Shown: in pieces, positions 23,401 to 35,634 of the stretch | Numbering within the stretch: position 1 is the first letter of the stretch | Layout of the letters: every line of letters starts with the position of its first letter | DNA from: Trematomus loennbergii | Taxonomy: Eukaryota; Chordata; Actinopteri; Perciformes; Nototheniidae | Assembly: GCA_012861695.1 (NCBI GenBank) | Contig: JAAOOA010000002.1 | Span: 32,446,873-32,510,872, forward strand | Direction: 5' to 3' | Length of the DNA stretch: 64,000 bases | Made by a program: the position numbers and the translations under genes | Notes under the pieces: model-generated | What the model was told of the DNA's origin: nothing | The model's input: the letters and a program-made list of their open reading frames with translations, nothing else | Databases searched by the model: none

Positions 23401-26400
23401 TGAAGCCCCCCGCAGCGCTGCAGCTCGTGTAGTAAAAAGCAGCTGGAAGAGGCTGCTGCAAACTGAGGCAGATGCATTACTGTAGTTTGTTTATCCACGT
23501 CAACACATCGCTGTGGGGGAGCTCTAAGATAAACGACTGCTTTCCCTCAGGTCAATGCCAACGAGCTGACTAATGGAGTCATCAATGCAGCCTTCATGCT
23601 ACTCTTCAAAGACTCCATCAGGCTCTTCGCTGCTTACAATGAAGGCATCATCAACCTGCTCGGTAAGACCACTTTCACCTTTTGTCTTCATTTTCTGCCC
23701 AATTCTTTGTGGTTGCTCATACAAAATTATTCTTTTCACTAAATAGAGAAATACTTTGACATGAAGAAGATTCAATGTAAAGAAGGTTTGGACATTTACA
23801 AGAAGTTTCTCACCCGAATGACCCGGATATCAGAGTTCCTCAAAGTAGCAGAGGTAACAAGAACTTAATGTTTTTTTGTTTTTTTACAGAAACGCCTTTC
23901 TGCTCTTATTTAAGATGTTTTTTGTTCAGTGAAATGCCTTAATGCTGCAGGGACGTGATTGTAATTCTTTTGGTTTTTCTCGTCTAACAGCAGGTGGGCA
24001 TTGATCGAGGAGATATCCCAGACCTTTCACAGGTAAGCACCGAGCCTTGAGAAAAATCTGAGAAGATAGCTTTTTCGCTCTTAATAGGAAGTCTTTCCTC
24101 GCTCTCTTACTCTTATTTTGAGCTCTAACTGCTCTGTTATTATCACCGGCGTTGTTTTGATTGAACTAGAGTTTAGTACACAAGACACAGAAAGTTATTA
24201 AAATAAGACACTTTGCATGATTTCCTTCTCAAGCGCATGTTTGCCAAAGGAGGTGCTCTTCTTCTCCTGTTTCTTGTCCTTTTTCTTCTTCTCCCTTCTC
24301 CTTTTCTTCTTGCCCTATCCTTCTTCTTCTCCTTCTTTCTACAGTAAATAAAGGTGTTGTTCCACTAAGTGTTTTAAAGTAATCACTGTAATTGCAGTCC
24401 ACTCAGTAAATCTGCACAGTGACAGTTAGATGAAGTGCACATACTGTTGTGTTGTGCTATGGGGAACCAATTTAACAGAAACATGTTACCCCGGAGAACT
24501 GCAGCCAAAATGCATTCCCCCTGACTGTCACCACCTTTATATTCTGTATTCTCCCCCTTATCTTTCCACTTTAGTTCACAGTTTGTGTAAGTACTATCAT
24601 TTCACTCTTCTTCTATGTCCGTGACTTGCTTCAGTGTTGTCTTTCCGCATGCCTCTGCTCTGACTCTGTCTCCTACATCGTGGTGAAAAAAAGTTGAAGG
24701 AAAAAACACTCGCTGTGGTAAATTTCTGTTCACTTTGGTCACGTTGTTAAGGTGTAAACCAGTGTAGCTCATCTCCTGTAGAGTGGCTGCCCCGTTGTAC
24801 TTAGACACGGCCGATTCAACAACGCCCCGGCTGTTGAAGAGTCGTGCTGCAGTACGTCATCCCACATAGATGTGACTCTCATCCAAAGTAGCTTTTTGGC
24901 TGGAATGCAGTCATCTATCAGTGGTGGGTAACTGTTAGTTCAACCTCCCAAATTCAACCTCCTAATCAAAGACATAAATTGGCTGTTTGGTGTATTTCAT
25001 GGTGTGGGATGTTTTGCTCTATCGTGGTTGCCCACCACTGTCCTTTATGGTCTGGATGTCCACGTAGACTACATCTTCTACATCTTAGGAACTTGCTGAT
25101 TGTGTGTTTTCTGTCACGGCAGGCTCCCAGTAGCCTTCTGGAAGCTCTGGAGCAGCATTTGGCCTCTTTAGAGGGCAAGAAGGTCAAAGACTCCACGGCT
25201 GCCAGCAGGTACATTAAAGCTCCCCTCAATATTACTGAACTCCTCTCTCCTCTTCCTCAAATCTGTCTTCCAATTTATATTGCTCAGAGATATAACGTTT
25301 AATTAGATTGTGCTGAATCAAGTCAGTCTTTTAGTCAAGTTTTATTTTGACTATGATTTGTATAGCAAGCATTCGCACGAGCTGAAAATATGACGGTATG
25401 TAAAAAGTAAAGCAATTTGAGAAAAGTGCACAGCTACAAATGTATAATAGGAAAAAAAACTATAAAAAGAATAAACCAAATAATGCAGAGTACATTTGTG
25501 TCTCTTTCCTCCAGGGCCAGCACTCTGTCAAACGCAGTGTCATCGCTGGCCAGCACAGGCATGTCTTTCACTAAAGTGGACGAGCGGGAGAAGCAGGCGG
25601 CTCTGGAAGAGGAACAGGCTCGACTCAAAGCTCTGAAGGTGGACTTTCTGTTTTAAAAACAACACCTTTACACTTTAATATTCCCAGTTGTTGCCTGTAT
25701 GTTTGAATGAAAGTTTCTCTTCACTCAGGAACAGAGGCTCAAAGAGCTCTCCAAGAGGCCCTCCTTCGCCACCACCGACACATCGCCCGTCTCCACCACC
25801 GGGGGCACCATCAGCACAGCACCAGCCATCGACCTCTTCTCCACGCCCAGCTGCTCCAACGGGTACGCATACATCGACAGGATATATTTTAGTTATGGAT
25901 AGGTTTATTTCGATTTTTTTCCCACTATTTTATATCAATGCTGCAATCATCTAGTCCCTTAACTTTCATCCACTTTAGATAACTTAGAAAAGGTCTCGAT
26001 AGATGTGTATTGTCTGTTCATACTCTTCATGGAAGGTCATTTCAAAAACCTTAAACTTTTTTTAGTCTAATAAATAAACAAATAACAACACCTATGTCAT
26101 TTATGTAACAAAAATCAAACTACACCTTCAGAATTCAATGTTCTCTCTTTCACTGAACTAACACTTTTAGTTCATGCAATTTTCCCTTATTTTCCAAAAA
26201 ACTACCAATATTTTCCGTCCAATCACAAAACCCAAAAATAATCAATCTTCATGGCAGTGCATGTGGAACACAACAGTTACGAAATACTATATATCAATAA
26301 AGAGTAAACTCTTAAACAAATAGGCAGAAAAAAACACCACATACACCGTGTTCGCATCTATAAATATAGAGAAGTGTATTTTAAGACGAAAAGGGTATTT

Positions 26401-29400
26401 TTGACTCCAACCTTTGAATCAGGACTTTAACATTTTTATTTTGGCTACCTTTTTAGTTGTTTTGCACATGAGAAAAGGGGTCTCTTTTTAAAGTAGTTAA
26501 ACATTGGTTTTCTTTCCCCTCTGCAGTGCAGTGAAGATGGAGAGCGACCTCTTTGACCTGCAGGCCTTCCAGGCCTCCATGCAGTCGGGCTCCTCAGGGC
26601 TTCCAGTGGCTACAGCGTGGGCAGGTACACAGCGGCCTCTCAGCACCTCCAACATCTGTGTTTCTCAACATTCTGGGTCTTTTCTGCATGCTGTCCTTCT
26701 CTTGTTGTCTGACTCTGATTTCCCCCCTCTTCCTCTCCACTCTTTTTGTCTGTCTTTGTCTTTTTTCTCTGTCTCTCTTTCCTCTGCCTGCCTAGATCCT
26801 TTCACCTCTGCAGAAGCTGGAGATGAATCAATGCCAAACCTTAACCCTTTCCTCTCAAAAATCGTTGTCGAAGCCACTCACTTGCCTGTCGTGTCTTCAG
26901 ACGGTGTTAGCTTTCCCTCTAGGACATCTGGTCATGAAATGTTTGGTGGTAATGACTCATTTTGTTTCTCCTCAAAAGTCTTCTTGTCGCTCTTGTTCAT
27001 TTCTCTGTTGCCACTTATAAAGCATGACGAGCCTGCATGTTTACTGTGCTGACTGTTGATTTTCTGTCTCTTAATTGATCTTCTTTTATCTGTCTTCAAA
27101 ACAATCCTCATTGCAGTTCATACCAAGCTCCAGCTATGTTTTATTATAGCCAGTGTAGAGGCCATACACCCATTTCGCTTTACCTTCCATCCTCTATTCA
27201 AATTAAGTTTGGTGTTGCATTGTTATACAATCATGCCTTAGAGCTTTTAAGTTAAAACCTGTTCTTCTTTTACCAACCCTATTTTTGATTCTCCAGATCG
27301 TTACAATCCCTTTATTGACACAAACTCATCCGTTTCAACCAATTACAAACGCACAGTTCGGATAGAACACTCAATCTCAGGTACTATGATGGCTCTCCAT
27401 CCCAGCCTATGTTTCCTGAGCCCTGGCAAACATAGGGTCCCATACCCTAACCCTCAGGGCTCCTATTTAGATATAAACAGTAGAAATGTGGTCATAAACT
27501 AAAGAAAAAGTTTGACATTTTGGGAAATACAATGATTTGTCCTCTTGCCTGGAGAAGATTGATAACCTTCGTATATGTGTGTTTGTCTGCTACTACACAC
27601 CTTTTATTTCTGCTCTGAAACCAAAAGGAGAGGTTTTTATTTTAATTTGATTGTTTTTCACTGATCTTCTTATCCAACTCTCAGCAGGAAGTTGCCCAAA
27701 ATGTCAGACTATTCCTTTAATCCCCCCCTTTTGGTAGCTACAATAGTTTTCTACACTATTTTATCCTTCTATTAATCTTAAACTGTACTTAAAACACTCA
27801 GAACTGAACAACTACAATCATGTTATCCGTCTTCTCTCTGCCTGTACTGCTGTCATTTCCCACCTGTCTCTTTGGCCTGGTCTTGAAATGCTTTTTCCTT
27901 TTGCTCTTTTTCTTCTCCTCTCTTTCTTCTTTGTCTATCTCGTCCTGCTTCCTGTGGCGTGTCAGACTCCTTCTGTGGTCCAGTGTCCATTGCTCAGCAC
28001 CTCCCACACCAGGCTCCCTTCCCCACTGAGCCCTCTGTAGCAGGTCTATTCAGAGGTACTGAAGGCTCTGCGGCGCACTCAGCCACAGATTTATTTTGCT
28101 ATTCTGTGGAGAAAGTGGTAGCACTCAGCTCTCTGTTCAATTGTTCTGTAAAAATTGTTTAGAAATGGTTTAAAATAACCACACTACATTCAAACTTCAT
28201 CTTACATTTGGAACTTCCATTCATTTGAGTTAAAACAATATTTTTTTTAAATGGAAGCTTTAATGTTTTTTGAGGACAAGGATTTCACTTTTACAGATTT
28301 TAAGGTGCTAGTAAATAACGGCCTGAGTGAAATAAAAAAAATCATGCGAGAATCAGATAAATCATACAGTATTTCTGACGCTGTGAAAACAGTATTACAA
28401 ACTCCTGAGGGTAAACCAGTTTCTACCGTTTCTATGGACACTGTTCTACACGGGCCAGTGCAGAAAGCAAAGTCCACATTTTCAGTTTTCACTTTTTTAT
28501 CTCTGTAACTGCAGCTGTCTCCATCTCTTGTGAAGGATACTCGACGCCGCAGGCCGCTGCTCAGCAGTCGGCTGGAGGACTCCAAGTGGACTTTGAGTCC
28601 GTTTTTGGAGCCAAAGCCGCAGGCAACAACAGCCTCGATTGTGATGGTGAGGATTTACATTCAATAACTGCAATATGATGGTTTTAAGTCAAGTAAACAT
28701 TCATCTAAAATTAAAATCGCTAGGCAGTAAGGTGAAAGTTATACTACTTTTCCAAAACACTAAAGCTCCTTTTAGTTTATGTAGCAGTCTGCCTTTTCTG
28801 TCCTTAACATTTACAGATAATTTTTTAAAAGAAAAAACTCATGTTTTTCTTTTTTTAATATATTCTTGAAAATGTCAAATGAGAACAATTTACTCACACT
28901 CATCACTGATCTTGACAAGTACAAAATAATACAAGAATAGAGTGATATAGTCCTGGACTTATCTCTATCCTTTTTAATTGTTAAACTACTACTGACAAAA
29001 TACTTTAAAGATATCCATGTGTAACCCAACAAGTATACATGGGTTTATTGTCTCTGTGTCTTGTCAGATATTTCTGGCGGCATCCTGAAACCGACCCATG
29101 CCGGCTCCGGCCAGGCGTGCGGTCTGCTGCCGGACAAGCTGGTGTCAGATGACCTTGACTCCTCCCTGGCTAACCTTGTGGGCAGTGAGTGTGATGCTGT
29201 GGCTTCCAGCTCCTCTAATTAAAGTGCATGTTCATTAAGGCATTGACGTCTAAGACCTTCCCATTGAACTGTCTTTTTTTTTTTCTCAGACCTCGGGATT
29301 GGAAACGGCACGATGAAAAAGTAAGAAATGGATGAGCGCTCGTTGGCTTTAACAGACACACATAATTAGACACACACACTCTCTGCATCACACACTCTCT

Positions 29401-32387
29401 GCATCACACACTCTCTGCATCACACACTCTCTGCATCACACACAGCAGCAGCTTTGTGCTTTGAGGGCAGATACAAGCTGTTGCTAACATCCACTGTCGT
29501 CTTAATCTGCAGCGACATGCACTGGGTTCAGCCGGGGGAGAAGAGGATGACCGGCGGCACCGGCTGGCAGCCCAAAGCGGCGCCGTCCACGACCTGGAAC
29601 CCCGTTTCCATGGTGACGCACAGATTTCTAACTGTAGTGCTCCTGATTTCTGCTGCTCTGTCAGTTTATTGCCCAATAATGGCAGATGATGTATTGTTAT
29701 GCTGCTAGTTTGTGTTCTCACTACCCTGTTTGTTTTTACCTCAGCCATCGTCAGTCATGGCCTTCCCTGCCACCACACCCACAGGCATGATGGGATACGG
29801 CATGGTCAGTATTCTGGGAAATGTACAGTGTAGATCTAGTAGCATTTAGGAACTCTGATATAATATAATATCCGAAATGCCGCTGAATCAGATGAATTGA
29901 CCTGTTCCTTATGTTTGAGAATGAATTGAAATTGATTGAGTTTAACTGGATCAAGAGACTTTTCTCTTTTGAAAGTTGTTTTATTTTATTTAAAGCACAT
30001 TCAGTTTATTATTATTCTACTTTCACTGACACAGGGTTGTCTTTTTTTATTTATTTTACTTTTGAGGGGTAATGTATGGAATGCACACAGACGGCACTTT
30101 TCGTTGCATGATATGATTATTCTTCTTAATGATTAACAGTTTCCAATATTATACAGTAACACTGTATACGTAGTCACCTATGATGCTTACGTTTTGTTGA
30201 ATGAGAATCCATTATGTGTAGAGTTTGAAATGTTTGGGTCTAGCGCCCTCTAGAGGTTGTATGAAACATTATGAATTCAAAGATAAAGCTTAAATTAATC
30301 TGTATTTTATAACAAGGAAGTCAAAGTTTACTCATCAAATGTGCTTGTGTTATCTTAGTCATTATTCATATAACACATCCTTTAAATATATATTCTTGGT
30401 CTTGAATAAATTGTCACTATTGTATGACAGACTACAGACCAAATAATACACCAAAAAGTGTTCTACGTTTACAGTTATAAACTTTACACATAGCGTCTTC
30501 ATTTTTTTTTAAAGCCACTGACATGACACCTCTCATCTCTGCGCAGCCTCAACAGATGGGCTCTATGGGGATGATGAACCCCCCCACCATGATGTACTCC
30601 CAGCCGGTGATGAGGCCTCCCAACCCCTTCGGCTCCGTGTCTAGCGCTCAGGTGGGTGATCAGCAGTCTGACCACGCCCCCGAGCTGATGCACAATGAAG
30701 TCAGTATCTGTTTGCACAGTTATCAGGTTGAGTAAATAGGTGTATCCATTGTGCCGTGACGCGTATCGTAATTAGTCACCGTGTAAGCCTTGTTGTCGGT
30801 GTGAATACCGCTGAAGATGATGACAGTTTTAACAATGGACCCATCACTCTAATGATGAGCAAAACTGTGAATCATCTCAGTCTTGACCCCCCCCCCCCCC
30901 AAAAGTACTCCTTTTTATTAACCCTTCTTTCATACGTGACAGCCTCTCCAAACTAATCTCATCCCTGCTTCAGTCTCTGTACTGACTCTGACTTCTCCTC
31001 TGGTCCTCCTACTTCCTGTATTTGGTCCTGAAATAGCCCTCCGCAGCCTCTAGTCCTTCCAGCCAGAGCCCCCTCCGAGCCCCTGGACAGGACCCGTTTG
31101 CACACCTCTCTCTCAAGGATTTCTTGTAGAGCGTCTCTTTAGGTACAGCATGGTCTTTGCTAGCGGTTGCTCCTGCATGTGTTGCACGCTCACTGCTAAC
31201 TCCCCTTTCTTTCAACATACTTGATGTCTCCCCATCCGATTAGATGCTACATGTTACTTTTCTTTTTCTGTTTTATTTTGACCCTTGTTGCTTGGATTTC
31301 TTGCTGTTTTAATGGATGTAATGCGTCTTAAACATAGCTAGACTCATTCTAACCCTTTGTCCCTGCACTGTCATCACGTATTGCTCCAACCTGTGTCAAC
31401 TGAACCTTGCAGCCACTGCTGAGTTTAACCAGTTGACTGTTTGCTTAGCTCTGTCCTTCAAGTTATCATTAGGCAGTGTTGTCTACAAAAATTATATTTT
31501 AAAAACCATGAAACATAAATGTCGTCAGAAGAAAATTGTTGTAGATTAATGTTGAGCCGCTATTGCTTCAATAGTGGTAATTAAGTTGACATTAGCTCTA
31601 TGCGTTGGTTGAAAATGTGGTCTCTCTGGCTGACTTTTAATATTTTCAGCTGACTCCTTTTAAAACAAGGGAAAACATGTTCTTAAATTAGCACAATAAT
31701 GGCTGCATGATATCATGTTAAAGGCCATGGGCTTACGCTCACAGATCCCAAACATGAAGTCAGCATCCTCCCAATTTCATGAACATTCTAATAAGGGTTG
31801 TCAGGTTTGAATAACTTTGCTTTCTGTAGCCCTACAACAATTGTAGGGTAACTCTTAACTCGTTACTAACAGGTTGATTTTATAGAAAAAAGGGCTAAAT
31901 AACATTAAATACAAGAGGCGCTTTCTTTTAAGTTTATACTTTCATTGACATTTTGAAGAGCTATATGCCCCAAGATGGGCTGAAGTTTTTGGTTTAAAAA
32001 GTGTTGTAATTGTCTTATATTTTTTGATAAGGTCCTTGGTGGTATATACTGTAGGCCCATCAGAAGAGCCAATTAGATGATGCATTGATTCTACATTTTT
32101 AATACACATTTTTCTGCTCTTTAATTCTCTCAGAGCGACACATGTTCTCATATTTTTGGTTTTAAGAAGCCAAGGAGAACCAGACCTGCCAAGGAACAGC
32201 CAGATAAACAGCACCTCAACACAAATCCAGAGCTCACCACAACTGCTATTATATTATACATATAAGCTATTGCTGTTCTGGGGAAGGGTTTTGCAAACAG
32301 TCAATTACCTAATTGATTATTTCTATTCTCATTTAAGCAATTTACTAAGAATGTTTGTTACCTTTCTTGCAGATGCAGTTCATGTAA
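17412..32387 (+). CDS. picalm: Phosphatidylinositol-binding clathrin assembly protein (CALM)
   Basis: Clathrin adaptor of endocytic pits: it binds PIP2, clathrin, AP-2 and VAMP SNAREs at the plasma membrane. Exons worked out: 17412-17541, 22372-22514, 22616-22691, 22795-22897, 23295-23388, 23551-23662, 23747-23853, 23991-24032, 25123-25208, 25515-25638, 25729-25862, 26527-26624, 26796-26948, 27297-27380, 27966-28043, 28536-28646, 29068-29184, 29290-29320, 29513-29612, 29745-29804, 30547-30651, 32373-32387. All phases agree and give 700 residues. The ANTH domain (about 1-290) starts [17 protein letters not shown], with the lipid-binding K28, K38, K40 and H41 in GPKKKHLD. The tail holds NPF motifs (RYNPFID, LNPFL, PPNPFG), the VDFESVFG and SLANLVGNLGIGNG blocks, and ends MQFM. 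GTG at 17406 is upstream in frame, but ATG 17412 matches the family start. The human protein is 652 residues; the extra length comes from optional exons. Paralogue (a or b) not resolved. Confidence 0.96.
17542..22371 (+). other. picalm intron 1
   Basis: A 4.8 kb intron with GTGAGT donor and TTTGTTTCAG acceptor. It contains the TA/TATC microsatellite at 21405-21596 and, at about 21925-22015, a GATACC/GGTATC-type mobile-element end (ACCGATAAGCGGTATCGATAA ... ACGATACCCATCCCT region). No other coding exon was found in it. Confidence 0.7.
21405..21596. repeat. TA / TATC compound microsatellite
   Basis: Alternating TA runs and ATCT-ATCT-ATCATT interruptions over about 190 bp in picalm intron 1. 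All three plus frames stay open and give Tyr/Ile/Ser peptides, which are artefacts. Confidence 0.93.
28297..28410 (+). other. Candidate cassette exon of picalm (114 bp)
   Basis: Lies between exons 27966-28043 and 28536-28646. It is preceded by TTTCACTTTTACAG and followed by GTAAAC, starts and ends in phase 1 like its neighbours, and adds exactly 38 codons with no stop (reads [16 protein letters not shown], ends TVLQTPEG). The open frame extends on both sides (28251-28508). I do not recognise the peptide from mammalian PICALM. It could be a lineage-specific exon or chance. Confidence 0.4.
31037..31129 (+). other. Alternative last coding exon of picalm (DPF tail)
   Basis: After a pyrimidine-rich tract (CTTCTCCTCTGGTCCTCCTA) and AATAG acceptor, a phase-0 exon follows that fits the phase-0 end of exon 30547-30651. 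It encodes 30 residues and a stop: Ser/Pro-rich, then [17 protein letters not shown] is the classic short motif for the AP-2 alpha-appendage. It would replace the MQFM terminus and give 726 residues. AP180/SNAP91 proteins, as I recall, end in a similar KDFL, which supports this being real. Confidence 0.75.
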
Positions 32388-33770
32388 TGAAGAAAAAGTG
32401 TCTCTCGGAAGATGAAGCACTTAGCAGCAAAGCTTTGTCCTCGTTGCAGTCTAACTCTACAGCGAAACATTCACACACTCCCCAAATACAGACATGTCAA
32501 GAACACAATGGTGCAACGACTGTCAGAAACCATGGTAACCATGTCCCAGTGACGTTTGGCGGTAGCTCACACCCATTATTCTGTAACTTGTCCGAGACGT
32601 GGAGTGATGCTGCTGTCTAAACCCCCTTAAAGAGGATTCCTTATCCATTTTACAGTGTATTCTGTAAAGATAGATATGGGTGCTGAGAAACTTTGATGTT
32701 ATGTATTTGGAAATACTGTGGTTGGATGTAAAGGCTTGATGTTCAGCGCGGAGGGGTCCGATCATCAGTCATCCACTCCCTACAGTTATTTAACTGTCAC
32801 TAAGTAGTGATGCTAATGGCGTTTACACCTGTTTAGTTTTTGTCTTTTTTACCGTGTTTACAGTAGACATTCCTCGTGTGTTGTTTGTATTTATTTATGA
32901 TTATTGGTTTAAGAATGGGGGGAAAAAATAATGTAAAATCTATCATTGAACAGCTGTGGGAGTGCTTCAGCATTAAACAAGGATCTCAGACTATCATTGA
33001 GAGGTAGAGTTAAAAAAAAAAAAAACTTATATAAATTACACCTATTAAGCGGAATGATAGAGCACTAAATATTCTATGAGTTTTGTGTTAAGAAACCTTT
33101 TTACTAGATGAAAGATTTCACAATCTCCATTGTACTCAAAGTGCAGGGGTTAGAGTATGAGTCAGTCAGCAGTATATATTCGATTCTGTGCCTAGGGTTT
33201 TTTGCAATGGATCGTTTCCTGTCTAGTTGAAAAACACGTAATCCACGAATCTGAACGTCACACTGGGCTCCATTTGCTTTAAGCTTGGCATGCCATTGAC
33301 TCACTGACCGTATTCAAGGCTGCCTTTACTCTGAATGTGAACGAGTTGTCTTCATGTTGCACACATCTTTCCACATTATCGTTCCTCAGTGGAAGTGGGT
33401 GGGGGCGGGGTGACAGGATGGAGTGTGTCTGCTTGTTGGTTAGCCATCGCTAGGCTAACGGGGAAAAAGGGTCACAGATTTGATGTAAATTAATTGTATA
33501 AAAGATCCAGAGGACCAGGGTGGAGCGGAGGAGCACTGTTGATCGGCGCTCTGTGTGTATATAAAAACTGACTGTTCTTTGAGTTCAAAAGTGAAAGATG
33601 TATGAAATATGAAAGCAATTCAATCAAATTTGACTCTACCTAAGTTTGATTCAGGATATTCTCTGCGTTTGTCTCCGCAGATATTTTCTTTATGTAATTA
33701 GAACGTGTAGCAGACAATGACTGAAGTCTTTTCTTTCTTTTACAAATAAAGAGCAGCTTCCACAAACTGT
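32388..33770 (+). other. picalm 3' UTR
   Basis: AT-rich sequence from the stop codon TAA to the probable polyadenylation site after 33750. It includes a G-rich/A-rich stretch at 32918-32935. Open frames here (for example 32156-32620) are not supported as genes. Confidence 0.6.
33745..33750 (+). terminator. picalm polyadenylation signal
   Basis: AATAAA, followed about 25-40 bases later by a GT-rich TGTTGTGCTG and T-run (33768-33790), the expected order of a vertebrate poly(A) site. Confidence 0.65.
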
Positions 33771-34711
33771 TGTGCTGAATATGTTTTTTTAATTTAATGT
33801 AAATGTGAAATCTGTCATACAGAAATGTGAATCACTGGCATACAGCAGCCAGTTTTTACTGGTTTGTTAACCTGCAGCTGATGGTTATTTTATTGACTTA
33901 TCAAAGAAGTAATATGGTTATTGTTTATCAAATCCCAATCATATTTATCTACTGTAGTTCCGAATGTTGTCATTAAATCTCAATTTGTTTAGTCTGACCA
34001 ACAAGCACAACCATAAAGTCAACTTAATCAAGAGTGTTTGGATATTTAACTTGAATGTAAAATAACCAGCAACTAGTAAGTATTTAAGTAAATGTTATTC
34101 ACAAAATGCCTCTAGAGTTTAGGATACTTGAAATAACAATATAAAACAATAACAACTTAACAAAAATCAAACACGCCAACAAAGTCATGCCATGGTAGGC
34201 ACTTATCACACCATTTTGAGGTCATAAGCCAAACATTTTTGATAAAGTTCTCGTGTTTTTAACCAAATTACACAATCAGCCAGCAGCATAACTCATAGTT
34301 TATTCATCTTCCGCAGTTATAAAGCCTCAGAGACTTCCTAGCTTCTGTCAAGGTCTGGTTTCCAGATGTTTTTGTTTATCTCTTCTTTCTGGACTGATCA
34401 ACAACTAACCAGTAGTTTGAACATAAAGGTGTTCCTAAAAGTCATGGAGTTACATCAGGTTACAGTTGGAATAATGTCTGCAGCGTGTGTACTCCCAACA
34501 CAGGCCTTCAAACATATTTGTATTGTGAACATGTGATTGCGTTTTTAAATACCTCAGGATGTCCACACCCTTTTGTCAAACATAATGATATCAACTGAGG
34601 ACACCTGCTGGACCTCACCTGCCATTACAGCACAAAAGACACCTCAGAGGAAAAAAAGAGTTTAACTGCTCTGCTGGCTGCTTGTACTTGCTGCACATGA
34701 CAGGTCCTCCC

Positions 34712-34713
<2 letters not shown>

Positions 34714-34750
<37 letters not shown>
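34714..34750. repeat. CA microsatellite
   Basis: About 18 AC units immediately before the candidate sytl2 5' exon. Confidence 0.95.
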
Positions 34751-34752
<2 letters not shown>

Positions 34753-34918
34753 CACCCTCTCCTCAGCTCACAGCAGCAGCACATCCAGCAGCATCAGAGC
34801 AGTGGAGGAGTCAAACACCGCTACACCTTCTTCACCTGTTTGCTTTTGTTAACCGACAGACACATCAGGATGGGATTTACAGTAGCCGTTTGTAACCAGC
34901 CTGCATGAGTCCTGTAAG
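34751..34918 (+). promoter_or_regulatory. Candidate sytl2 promoter-proximal 5' UTR exon
   Basis: A less AT-rich stretch (CAGCAGCAGCACATCCAGCA region) that ends in overlapping donors CCT|GTAAGG and AAG|GTAGGA. The first coding exon of sytl2 has an acceptor (CTGTCCAACAG) at 37837, so a non-coding first exon must exist upstream; this is the best candidate I see. Inference only. Confidence 0.35.
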
Positions 34919-35596
34919 GTAGGAGACACACTCTGACATCAATAAAGGTCAACTTGCATCATTACTTATTCATAAATAGGTGTTTGCTAAAAGTGGATAA
35001 CAAAAGGATGCAATCAGTAGCATGATTTAACTATTTCTGAAAATATCCATTGCTAGAACCTGTGTAAAACAAGTCAAACTACTTTTATTTGAAACAGTCA
35101 AAGCCAAAGTTAACCTAATGCATCAAATTAAATTACGTTTGCCTAACCGAGAGAAAAACAATGACAGTGTCCTACAGCTTATTCACTTTTATCTCAGAAT
35201 CTGCAGCTGCACAAAGACATGTATCATTTTACTTTCTTTTGGTCTTATGTGATGAAAAATGTGTTGTTTTTAGTATAAATGTAGTAAGTATAAATGCTCA
35301 CAAAGTCGGTACTTTGGGCATTTGACTTCTTACCTGTTATGTAAACAGCCAGTTTCCTAAATAAACATTCAAAAGGAGCTCACAAAATACACTTAACCAG
35401 TTGAGCCCCGAGCCTGTTTTTCAGGCCTCAGGCTCGAAAATGACATTCCCAGAACAATTTACTATATCTTCACTTCTAAAAGGGGTAACTTAATAATCTT
35501 TTTTCTCAAAGCAATGATAAACCTGTGAGTTGGATGTAGAAGAGTCAGAATCAATATAGATTTTTTTATTTTAAAGTAAATTCAGATTGAACATGT

Positions 35597-35634
35597 AGAT
35601 TCAATCTGAATTTAGATGTTTTCAGATTGAATCT
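35597..35634. repeat. 14-bp inverted repeat
   Basis: AGATTCAATCTGAA at 35597-35610 and its exact reverse complement at 35621-35634, with a 10-nt spacer. Partial further copies of TTCAGATTGA occur at 35581 and of AATCTG at 35635-35643. Confidence 0.8.

Noticed and set aside
32156..32620. 154-codon open frame at the end of picalm
   Set aside because: Only the codons 32373-32387 are used, as the last exon (MQFM), in another frame; the rest is intron and 3' UTR.
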